A stretch of 64,000 bases of DNA, from the NCBI GenBank assembly GCA_014529385.2, contig CM043950.1:155583045-155647044 (forward strand), given 5' to 3'. A program made the position numbers and the translations under genes. The notes under the pieces are model-generated. The model was not told the origin of the DNA and did not search any database. It saw nothing but the letters and a program-made list of their open reading frames with translations. Positions within the stretch are counted from its first letter, which is position 1. Every line of letters begins with the position of its first letter. Shown piece after piece: positions 53,263 to 62,692 of the stretch. The stretch is from Adiantum capillus-veneris (Eukaryota; Streptophyta; Polypodiopsida; Polypodiales; Pteridaceae).

Positions 53263-53597
53263 GCTATTCAGAGCCCAAATTTTCATCATATCAAAATTAC
53301 AATCAATACTGACACTTCTGAGCTAGAGTTAATGAAATCTTGTGAGTCTAAGAGAATCAACTACCAAAATTAATTTGGCAAAAGCGGTCTTATCAAACTC
53401 GAGTAGGAGTAATTTTGCTAATCAACACCAGGATATGCTAAGAGATAGTTCTTAGAGACCAAGACAACATGGAGTCAAGTCAAGCCGAGAGTTTAAATGC
53501 ACAAGAACCAAAGCTAACTAGTAGTAGTAGTAGCAACACATACACAACTGCAACATAGTAAATTTTACATCTATATGGATACATTGGAGATAAGATT

Positions 53598-54009
53598 TTG
53601 TATAGAAATTTGGAAGGCCATAGGTATCTTATGACTAGAAAAAGCAACACACGAGCCAAGATCCTATTGATCAGAGTAAAGCCAGATTTGAAGAACTCCC
53701 AGATGTTCACAGACTTCAGCGGAGCTAGGTATTGCAAGCTCAAAGATGAGGTGCAAATAGAAGTGCAAAAGATGGATCCAAGTGGTTATAAAAACTTGCA
53801 CAAGCCCGCAAAGCATCCATTTAGTGCATATGCAATCAGCATCATTGTACAAGAATTACATTGGTCAAATATATAGTCAAGGGCCAGTAATGGGATATCT
53901 AACATATCAACCAATTCAAGCCAATCTAATTAGAGAATCAAGTCAAAGACACTATAAAGATCAGGATGGAGTAGTCTACAACTTGATGCTCAATGTTTTA
54001 AAAGAATAA
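53598..54009 (+). other. Two overlapping frames, unrecognised, in Gypsy-E interior
   Basis: 53598-53876 (MYRNLEGHRYLMTRKSN ... YAISIIVQELHW) and 53782-54009 (SQRHYKDQDGVVYNLMLN) overlap in different frames and may be one decayed coding region after a frameshift. No catalytic motif. They lie upstream of the Copia-3 insertion. Confidence 0.35.
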
Positions 54010-54109
54010 GCCAACAACTTGGTGAGTACAAAAGCTGAAACTTCTCAACTAGAGCTTGAAATGATAGAACCAAATGAAATACCACCAGTCATGGAATATT
54101 GCTCAGATT

Positions 54110-54336
54110 TGTTACCATATACATGTGGTAGTGATGTGTGTGAACACACTAGGACCGCCGGGGCATTTTTTCCCTCTTTAGGAGGTTTTTTTCTACGAGC
54201 ATTGTATATATGCCCATCACTCTAGGGCTATCTATCTTTCCATTGCATACTAAGTAACACACTCTCTATTGTATACCTTGAGCTTCCTTCATCTTCTCCA
54301 AGCTGTGTGCGTTTCTCTGCAACCCCAATTCCAACA
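54110..54336 (+). repeat. Copia-3 5' LTR (227 bp)
   Basis: TGTTACCATATACATG ... CCCCAATTCCAACA, matching the family LTR. GCATTGTATATATGCCC gives a TATA-like core near 54,200. Confidence 0.97.
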
Positions 54337-54338
54337 AT

Positions 54339-54350
54339 TGGTATCAGAGC
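54339..54350 (+). promoter_or_regulatory. Copia-3 primer binding site
   Basis: TGGTATCAGAGC, the exact 12-base initiator-Met complement typical of plant Copia elements. Confidence 0.93.
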
Positions 54351-54698
54351 AGGTTCCATCCTCTCGGGCTTAGTCGCCAGCTGCTCCAGCACACACCTGC
54401 TCAGTTTTTCCGATTTCAATGAGCTTTGGCAAGCGTTCGCAAGTCGACAAAAATTTTGGGAAGGCTCGTAGAGCTTAGTCTGCTAAGATTTTTGATTCGG
54501 GCGCATTTCGGCCTTCGTTTCCACTACAGACAGTATTGCACATGCTATTTTGTAATTTTGTGCAGAATTTCTATCAATGCCGTTTTCTGCATAACAGTTG
54601 CCTCATAGTCTCTATGGTTTGTGCTATATAGCACGTGTTGTTCCTGCTCTGTTTCTCCTATTTGTGGGCAGTTTTCACATCAGGTGCAACATTTACCA

Positions 54699-55660
54699 TG
54701 GCTGACAACAACACATATGTGTTCAAGATGTTTGCTGCTGAGGACAGGTTGGATGGGGACAACTACCCTATGTGGGTTTATATGATGCAACATGTTCTTG
54801 TGTCAAAGGGCGTCTAGAACATTGTGCAGGGCATTGATGTACGTCCTGGTTTTGAGGATGTAGGCGATGTTGAGGATGTTGCAAGTCTTGCTACAAGGAT
54901 TGCTGCTATTAGAGTTGTTTTACCACGACAGAACAAGCTCGTTGGGATGTAAAGGATGCGCACATTCATGCATTGATTACGTTGTCTGTGAAGCGCACCA
55001 TTGGTCCTCACATTCATTCAACAAAATCCGCAAAACAGGCTTGGGATATTCTAGCAGGTCTTTATGCAAGCCGCAATGAGGCTAAAATTGCTTTGCTACG
55101 TAAAGAGCTGGAGTCAAATATTATGCATGAGGAAGATGATATGGACACTTTCCTTACTGGTGTCAAGGATATCAATGAGAAACTTATTTTTGCAGGTGAA
55201 GTCATTTCAGACAGTTTCCTTGTGCAGACTATTCTTGATGCCTTACCAGATTTCTACCAAACTTTTGCTAGTACTTGGAGACTGATGACCCAAGGAAATC
55301 TTGAAGTTTTCAAGTTTGATGCATTATGCACATCACAGTTGCAAGAGTCACTTTCTAGAAAAAACAGAACTAGGCAGCGTGCAGTTGAACAGGCTTTTAT
55401 TGCTTCTCAAAGAAAGGGTGGTAAGAGCAATGCGGCCACTTCTTATGGTTCTGCTACGAGTGGCAAAACTTCTGTTCCTAATTCTTCTACTGGCAGCAAA
55501 TCATCTAGAAATTCTGGTGATAAGGGCAAAAAGAAGATGCATTGCCATTATTGTAAAGCTAATGATCACTTGATCAAGTCGTGTCCTAAGTTGAAGGCCA
55601 AAGAGTCTAAAAAGAAAGAGGGTTGTTCCACTGCAAATGCTGGTTTCACTACAAATGCTG
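54699..55660 (+). pseudogene. Copia-3 gag
   Basis: Starts at ATGGC near 54699 (MADNNTYVFKMFAAEDRLDG). A stop follows at 54815-54817 (Trp codon in relatives), and a one-base loss near 54,922 shifts the frame. From 54973 to the zinc knuckle the frame is open: DILAGLYASRNEAKIALLR, EEDDMDTFLTGVKDINEK. The knuckle CHYCKANDHLIKSCP is complete, the only intact one of the three family members here. Just after it, Ser/Asn-rich linker sequence joins directly to integrase sequence. Confidence 0.9.
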
Positions 55661-56445
55661 GTTTCCAAAGGATGGCTCAGTTCGGGCCACATGCAGGTTG
55701 CAGCTTGTGCATAGTGATGTTTGTGGGCCCATGCAAACTCCGTCCTTGGGAAATTACCTGTACTTCGTGACTTTCATTGATGACTACTCCAGGCATGCAT
55801 GGGTATTTCCGCTTAAAGCAAAGTCTGAAGTTTTTATGTGCTTCAAACAATTTCTGGCTATGGCTAAAAATGTCTCGAAATGTACTATGGGCACCCTCCA
55901 TTCCGATCGAGGGTGGGAGTATATGTCTCATGAATTTAATGCATATCTGGCTAGTCGTGGGATAAAACACCAATGTACAATGCCTTATACACCTCAACAA
56001 AATGGTGTTGCTGAGAGGAAAAACAGGTGACTAACAAAAATGGCATGATGTATGGTCAAAAGTCAAGCTTTGCCGCATTCTTTTTGGCTTGCGACCATCA
56101 TGTGTGCCACTTATGTACTTAACAGATGTCCTACAAAAGCTTTGCAGTCTATTACTCCATATGAAGCATGGCATGATAGAAAGCCTTCTATTGAGCACAT
56201 GCGTGTTTTTGGCTGTTTGGCATATGCTTTGGTGCCATAAACACAGCGCAGAAAATTGGATGATAAGGCTGTCAAATGTATTTTTGTTGGTTATAGTGCT
56301 GAAAGCAAAGGTTACAGGTTATATCATCCACAAACAAAGCGTATTCTGGTTTCACGGGATGTAGTGTTTGTGGAAGATTTTGTTCAGCCCTTGTTGTCAT
56401 GTACTAGAGACAGTAATGTAAGCTCACAGGACATTTAGGACACTT
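55661..56445 (+). pseudogene. Copia-3 integrase core after a ~0.7-kb deletion
   Basis: At about 55,664 the gag linker fuses to FPKDGSVRATCRLQLVHSDV; relative to Copia-1 about 710 bp (roughly 6,530-7,240 there) are missing, taking protease and the HHCC domain. The core is well kept: HSDVCGPM, FVTFIDDYSRHAWVFPLK, TLHSDRGWEYMSHEFNA and AERKNR, then a stop (56028-56030). Another stop interrupts after ALVP. The C-part CIFVGYSAESKGYRLYHPQ follows. Confidence 0.9.
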
Positions 56446-56608
56446 TGTTGCCTCTTTTCAGTGGTGGAAATACGAATGTAATTTCCAATGAGGCAAATGT
56501 ACAGCCTATGGGGGTCTCTGAAAATGTTACAAATCAGCCTATTACTAATGCAGAGATGTACATGATGTACTTGATGAGGAAAGGGCTGAAAATGAGCAGG
56601 CTAGAGGT

Positions 56609-57560
56609 ATGCCAAAATGGCTGATGCACACTTTACGTGACAGTAAATTGGATGCACCTTTGTCTAGTCATACTCTTTCAGGCTGTGGCCATGCATCTTA
56701 TGCATCAATTTGTTATGCTTTGGCTGTGACTAGCTTACATGATGTTGAGGAGCCTCTGTCTTTTGATGAAGCACAGAATTCAAAAAATTGGTTGGCTACC
56801 ATGCAATCAGAATATGATGCACTTATAGAAAATGTCACATGGAATTTATGTGATTTGCCTCCTGGAAAAAAGGCCATTGGTACGAAGTGGGTTTACAAGT
56901 TGAAACGCAAGCCGGATGGTGAGATCGATCGCCATAAGGCTCGACTTGTTGCAAAGGGTTATGCACAGAAAAAAGGCATAGATTATGAAGAGACTTTTGC
57001 TCCCACTTTCCGTATGACTACAGTACGTTTTCTATGTGCATTGGCATCTCTTTTTGGTTGGGATGTACACCAATCAGACATTGTTACTGCTTTCTTGAAT
57101 GGTGACATATTTGAGGAAGTTTATGTAACGCAGCCTCGTGGTTTTGTCATAAAAGGACAAGAGGACAAAGTGTGAAGATGTAAGAAGGCTTTGTATGGGT
57201 TGAAGCAATCTCCTCATGCTTGGTATGAGAAAGCTGATACTCATTTGGTTAAATGAGGCTTTTGTAATAGTCCAACAGAAACACGTTGTATGTAAAGCGT
57301 GAGGGTGATGTACTTCTCATTGTGGTTCTATATGTGGATGATTTGATGATCACTCGACCAAATTAGACACATATTGTTGAATTTAAGGCTGATTTGAATG
57401 CTACTTTCAAGATGAAAGATTTGGGGCTGTTGCATCATTACTTGGGTATACAATTTAAGCAGTGTGATGGTGGAATTGTCTTGTGTCAGAAAAGTTACAT
57501 AGAGACATTGCTATGTAAGTTTGGACTTGAGGGTTGAAAACCTATTGCCACTCACATTGA
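56609..57560 (+). pseudogene. Copia-3 reverse transcriptase
   Basis: Open 56609-57175: ARLVAKGYAQKKGIDYEE, FAPTFRMTTVRFLCALA and HQSDIVTAFLNGDIFEE. A TGA at 57173-57175 follows (the same position is also mutated in Copia-1), then KKALYGLKQSPHAWYEKAD, another stop near 57,255 and a one-base loss near 57,285. The catalytic YVDD is intact (57331-57342, YVDDLMIT). Further stops near 57,364 and 57,537. Confidence 0.9.
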
Positions 57561-57567
57561 AACAGGT

Positions 57568-58286
57568 TTGAAGTTGAGTCTACATGGTGCTGGCGATCCT
57601 GCTGATGTCACTCTTTACCAAACGATTGTTGGCTGCCTCATTTATGTATGCAACACGAGGCCAGATATTCAGTTTGCAGTCTCACAGGTCAGCAGATTTA
57701 TGCATAGCCCAGGGTCTAAGCATTGGCAGTCTGTTAAGAGGATTTTCTTCTACCATAGTGGCACTTTACACCTTGGCTTCTTTTATGCCAAGGGGGGATC
57801 ATTGTCGCCAGACTTACATGCTTTTTCGGACTCAGATTGGGATGGTTGTTTTGACACGCGAGTGTCCACAAGTGGTTTTTGTTTCATGCTTGGCAATTCA
57901 TGTATATCATGGTTGAACAAGAAGCAACCTACTGTGGCCACTTCGAGTTGTGAGACTGAGTACAAGGTAGTCTTCACAGCTACAGTTGAGTGTGTATGGC
58001 TCAGACGCCTTATGGCTGATTTGGGTGTTGGACAGGACACTTCCAACACTATCTACACTGACAGTTAGAGTGCATTGGCAGTTGCAAGGAACCAAGTTTC
58101 TCATGCTCACACAAAGCACAATGAGGTGCATTACCACTATGTCAGGGAGAGGCTCTCATCAGGAGAGATCAGCTTGGCTTATGTGCCAACATAGGAAAAC
58201 CTTGCAGATCTTTTCACAAAGGCATTGTGTCGTGAGAATCTTGAAGCTTTTCACAAAGCTTTGGGCTTACTCCCATTTGTGGATTG
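57568..58286 (+). pseudogene. Copia-3 RNase H
   Basis: Open 57568-58068: LYQTIVGCLIYVCNTRPDI, SDSDWDGCFDTRVSTSGF (Asp; Gly changed from Ala in relatives), SSCETEYKVVF (Glu) and IYTDS, then a TAG replaces Gln in the TDSQS block. The rest (SALAVARNQVSHAHTK, then ISLAYVPT, stop, ENLADLFTKAL) runs to the stop near 58286. Confidence 0.9.
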
Positions 58287-58350
58287 ATCATGTCCTCAGG
58301 GCATGGCACTTCCCTTTAGTCATGTGTCAGCTCTCGTTTACCACATCACT

Positions 58351-58362
58351 CCAGGGGGGATT
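58351..58362 (+). promoter_or_regulatory. Copia-3 polypurine tract
   Basis: CCAGGGGGGATT directly before the 3' LTR, identical to that of Copia-2. Confidence 0.9.
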
Positions 58363-58460
58363 TGTTACCATATACATGTGATAGTGATGTGTGTGAACAT
58401 ACTAGGACCGCCGGGGCACTTTTTCCCTCACTTGGAGGTTTTTCCCTTTGAGCATTGTAT
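58363..58460 (+). repeat. Copia-3 3' LTR, first 98 bp only
   Basis: TGTTACCATATACATGTGAT ... GAGCATTGTAT. The remaining ~129 bp expected from the 5' LTR (starting ATATGCCCATCACTCTAGGG) are displaced by Gypsy-D. Confidence 0.95.
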
Positions 58461-58632
58461 TGAGGCGGTCCGGGGCGGGCAACAAGAAGAGCAACCTCTA
58501 GACACCCTTCAAGGCTCCCGTGCTGCTCAATTGGGTTGGGGTTGGAAAAAACAACAAACACACACACAAACCCGCAACCTAACCCTACACAAATTTGGGG
58601 CACCACCTAGTTTTGGATGCGAACTAGGACGC

Positions 58633-58730
<98 letters not shown>

Positions 58731-61110
58731 CGGGCTGATTTGAAACGTATCGGCAATGATCAAGCAAACACAACTATATATTTAAGAAAGAGAGAGAAAG
58801 GGGGAGGGGGTGCTTGTTGCATTAATACCTTCTTACAAATCTGTCATGAAAAATCAAAGTGAGATTAGTATTTGTTCAACATAGCTTGCGTAAATTTCAC
58901 CACGAGACATCACAAGAAAAGCCACCCCAATCACTGTCTTAAGGCCAGGGGAGTCCTCTCCACCCTGTCGCCCTCTTACAGTATGTGGGATTTATGGCTA
59001 GATTGACGACAACACTAGAGACAAGCTATCAAGAACTTAACAAAAAACACCAAGACACTTACGCATCATTGTTGTCCATTACTTCACGTTGAAAGGGAGA
59101 CAAAGTATCCAAGCTTAGTCCAAATCCACCCTCCTTGATTCAGCGAATGTTGGGCTTACACTAGTAGGAGAAATGATAGATTTCCTACTCTCAATTGAAT
59201 GATCACTCTCTCTCTTACAATGGCATAGAGTTCCCTTGCTAATCCCCTATTACAACACATGCACATGCATAAGACAATGAGCTTCCACTCAAGAGCTCCT
59301 TCTAGAGAGGTTGAGCTTGGCTTCTCAAGCTATAGCATAGTGCTCTTGCTTATGGCTCCCCTTTTTGTGCTAGCTACACCCTCCTTTTATAGCAATTTTG
59401 AAGGCTAGGGTTACTCCTCTAACCATGGTTGGGTTAGATTTTCAGCCATTTATCTAATTTCTTTTGCTTGGAATTATCAAGAAGTTGGTGGGGAAAGAGA
59501 GAGGAGAGAAATGGAGGTGATAGGACTTTTCATAGTGGGTTAGTGTTAGTAGAGTTAGTATTAATTTACAAATGGAATTGGATATTTACAATGGGAGTAT
59601 CCATGTAGGATACAAATAAGGAAGAAAAACTCTTAAGAGGTAAGAAAAGGTGGATTTCTTACAAGGTTGATGCTCCAAGTGTCTTGAGTAGGGCCGATTT
59701 TGACGCTTGTTGACGGTCCACTAGCTTTGACGGTACATTTTTTCTCCACTCTTGACCTTCCTTGAGAGACAAGGTAATTGAAGCTGAGTAATCAACCACC
59801 ATGATGTTGTCTTTTAAGAGAAGAGGCTGAATTTTGTGGTTTTTTTGAAAGATATGGGTAACTTGGAGGAGGAAAAATGAGACTAGGTGGTCAATTTTGG
59901 AATGGAATTGTGTGTGGGAGGTATGAGTTCACCATGGTTTCTCTTATTCTTCAAGGTTGAGGAGAAGGTGAGTAGTGTGCAGAGAGGAGTGGTGAGAGAG
60001 ATGGGGATGATGAGTGGAGAAGTGTGTGTGAAAGAGGAAAATGATAAAGTGGAAGAGAGAGTGTGGCTGCATAGCATGGAAAAACTGGGGTCCACTAAAA
60101 AAATCATAGCTCACATCTCGTAGCTCAAAAAAATATGAAAAAATTTGAGGCAAAAGTTCAACCCACGAGCTTCAACTTTTGTTTGTATCACCTTTTCAAA
60201 TTCGGAGAGCAAGTGAACTTTAAAAATTCAGCAAAACCGACCGTTTTTTTCCACTGCAAAGGTCCTTGTGGGGCCCTTCTTTGGATGATTCTTTTGAATA
60301 CCTCCAAGAGTGAGCCCTCCATAGTGCATGTATGCATGCCACCTACCCTTGACCTTATTTGGTAGGTCTATAATTGAAGATATTGTTGAGATCATGATAT
60401 AAGTGAATAGTACAACTAAGAAAATCAAATATTGAGGGGTCTAAAAAATATGTACATGTCAAATATAAATAATATAGGTGGAAAAATATAAAGGGGTCAA
60501 AATAAATATCTCTCATTATAAGTCTACCATAAAAAGATGAATATTTTTGGTGGTCTAATTTATGAGAGTAATAGAGAATATATGTAGGAAGGAAAAAATC
60601 ACAATAGTGAAAAAAGTATACACATAAATAGAACTAGTTTTTTTTGGATTTTTGTTGGGATGGAGTTACACCAAATATAAAAGAAGCTTACATGAAATTA
60701 TTTCTATATGGAATAAAGAGTATGAAAAATGGTAAGAAAAATTGTGGTAATGGTGAGGCAATGTACAGAGCATAAATAACACACACCTAGGTAGAAATAT
60801 TTAAAATAAATACCAAAATAATTATGAAAAAAATATTTTATTTAGGCCCTATATACAAAGAAATATTTAAATACGCATGGGCCATAATATACTTATATTT
60901 TTGATTTTATTTTATTATTATTTTATTTTTTGGCTCAACTAGCCCAATGACTAGCTAATTGAGGGTTTTTTAAGAATATATGGGAAAAGTCCCGTGACTC
61001 ACGCACGCCTATATACAGTGAAAGGGTGAGGGTAACCACAGTGTTTGAGTGATTTGATAGGGGGGGATAACTCACTATGGCAATCACAGAGAGCCGAAAA
61101 ATGGCTATCA
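58461..61110 (-). repeat. Gypsy-D 3' LTR (~2,650 bp)
   Basis: Minus strand begins TGATAGCCATTTTTCGG next to the polypurine tract and ends GGACCGCCTCA. The part nearest 58461 shares GAGCAGCACGGGAGCCTTGA-type sequence, the AG/CT run and the CACCACCTAGTTT block with the Gypsy-R LTR; the 5' part is more diverged. The minus strand has CTGTATATAGGCG near 61,010 (TATA-like). No genes within; frames crossing the AG run are low complexity. Confidence 0.8.
58635..58729. repeat. (AG)n microsatellite in the Gypsy-D LTR
   Basis: About 95 bp of AG, in the same LTR position (inverted) as the CT runs of Gypsy-R. The Arg-Glu repeat peptides predicted here are artefacts. Confidence 0.97.
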
Positions 61111-61127
61111 ATAGCCCTCCCCCAGGA
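61111..61127 (-). promoter_or_regulatory. Gypsy-D polypurine tract
   Basis: Minus strand reads CCTGGGGGAGGGCTAT directly before the LTR. Confidence 0.75.
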
Positions 61128-61138
61128 TGATGGTATAT

Positions 61139-62692
61139 TCATGTACCATGATAAAGAATCTTTTCCAAAGAGAGTGCTTCAGAGTCCTTGACAAGATCTT
61201 CATTGTTTGGCCCCTTGGAATTTTGGTTTGTGTTACACTCATGCTTCATGTAACAATACTTACATGAGACAGCGGCCTTTGGACAAATCTTTGGTAGATC
61301 CTTTGGTAGAAGGCGACTCAAATAGGGCTTCAAGCGATACCCGTTTACCTTCCTGGAGTGCTCTTTACCGTTCAAGTCCATAAGCTGATAGTAACTAGAA
61401 TTGAAATCCTTCTTGACTATGTATGGCCCTTGCCATCTAGTTTCAAATTTGGCATCAAAACAATTATCGAGTCGATTGTCATACCTTAGCACAAGATCTC
61501 CTTCATTGATGCCTTTGTCCTTCAGTTTCTTGTCAAGCTTCTTTTTTGTCTGTGTGGCTTTCCTCTTATAGCACTCGTATGCTGCTTCTCTTTTCCACTC
61601 AAGCTCAACTAAGGTGAGAAGTCGATCCATCCATGCTTCTTGATCATCTTGTGCTGATTTGCCATGAAGTCGCATTGTTGGAATGTTTAGCTCAATTGGC
61701 TGTAAAGCCTCTTGACCATAGACCAAGTGAAATGGTGTGAACTCCGTGGCTTCCCTATATGTGGTTCGATACGCCCACAAGGCACCATCCAAGAAGTCAT
61801 CCCACAACTTTGTCTTGTTTTTCACCATCTTTCTAATGATGCCTGCAATGACACCATTAGCTTTTTCTACCAAACCATTTGATTGGGGATAGTAGGGTGT
61901 ACTGTGACGATGTAGAATGTGAAGTTCTTCACAGACTTCTGTGAGCAATCCCTTTCTAAACCCTGGACCATTATCAAAAACAATCTCCAAAGGTGTGCCA
62001 AATCTGCAACAAATGTGATTGTACACAAACTTGCTAACTGTCCTCTCATTCACTCTTGCCACACTTTGAGCTTCCACCCACTTAGTCATATAGTCTACAA
62101 CCACTAGAATGTAGACTTTACCATTTTTTGTCCTAGGAAGAGGACCCATAGCATCAATGCCCCACTTTTCAAAGGGTCCATTTGCAAGCACTATTTGCCT
62201 GGGGCCATGCACCAATCTTCTATTTCCATTTATGTGACAATTGTGATAGCTTTTACACCAATGTTGAACATCCACATGCAAGCTTGGCCAAACATACCCC
62301 ATAAGCAAAATCTTCTTCACAGTTGATTCTTGGGCGAAATGACCACCACATGCCTCTTCATGCAAACCTTTTAGAATGGTTGGAATTTCCTCGATAGTTG
62401 GTACTCTTCTGCACACTTGATCCTTCCCTCTTTGATAGAGGGAGCCTTCTAGGAAGAGATATGCGCTTGCCTTCTTCATGAGTCTCCTCTTTTGAGCCTT
62501 TGTGAAGTCTTGTGGAAACTCGCCCTCCAAAATGTAGCTAATAATGGGAGTCAATGACTCCAATCCCTGGTATCTCGGTTGCTTGACAGATGCTGCCACC
62601 ATGATGACCTGCACTTCTTTCTCAACACATGTAACTACTTGCTGTGCAAGTAAATCGGCATCTTCATTCTGTTTCCTAGGAATATGATATAG
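61139..62692 (-). CDS. Gypsy-D integrase and end of second RNase H
   Basis: Open from the codon after the TAA at 62693-62695 to the stop at 61139. The first residues (YHIPRKQNEDADLLAQQ) supply the fourth catalytic Asp of the archaeal-type RNase H. A linker follows, then the integrase zinc region HEEACGGH and WCKSYHNCH, where Tyr replaces the Cys seen in Gypsy-A (CRSCNRC). The core has GIDAMGPLP, VFDNGPGFRKG and PYYPQSNGLVEKANG (D, D, E all present), FTPFHLVYGQEALQPIE, and a C-terminal domain (EGDLVLRYDNRLDNCF, then RWQGPYIVKKDF). No chromodomain. A ~60-residue tail with several Cys (SCKYCYMKHECN) follows, not seen in Gypsy-A. Confidence 0.93.
   Translation of the reverse strand, partial: LYHIPRKQNEDADLLAQQVVTCVEKEVQVIMVAASVKQPRYQGLESLTPIISYILEGEFPQDFTKAQKRRLMKKASAYLFLEGSLYQRGKDQVCRRVPTIEEIPTILKGLHEEACGGHFAQESTVKKILLMGYVWPSLHVDVQHWCKSYHNCHINGNRRLVHGPRQIVLANGPFEKWGIDAMGPLPRTKNGKVYILVVVDYMTKWVEAQSVARVNERTVSKFVYNHICCRFGTPLEIVFDNGPGFRKGLLTEVCEELHILHRHSTPYYPQSNGLVEKANGVIAGIIRKMVKNKTKLWDDFLDGALWAYRTTYREATEFTPFHLVYGQEALQPIELNIPTMRLHGKSAQDDQEAWMDRLLTLVELEWKREAAYECYKRKATQTKKKLDKKLKDKGINEGDLVLRYDNRLDNCFDAKFETRWQGPYIVKKDFNSSYYQLMDLNGKEHSRKVNGYRLKPYLSRLLPKDLPKICPKAAVSCKYCYMKHECNTNQNSKGPNNEDLVKDSEALSLEKILYHGT

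Larger units (their letters stand above)
54110..58460 (+). mobile_element. Copia-3, Ty1/Copia element with truncated 3' LTR
   Basis: Same family as Copia-1 and Copia-2, on +. The 5' LTR, primer site (complete TGGTATCAGAGC), gag start, polypurine tract and the first 98 bp of the 3' LTR are present. The 3' LTR stops at GAGCATTGTAT (58460), where Gypsy-D begins. The bases before the 5' LTR are AGATT. An internal deletion of about 0.7 kb removes protease and the integrase zinc domain. Several nonsense codons elsewhere. Confidence 0.95.

Noticed and set aside
58303-58862. Frames with long Arg-Glu or Ser-Leu repeats
   Set aside because: Translations of the AG microsatellite in the Gypsy-D LTR.
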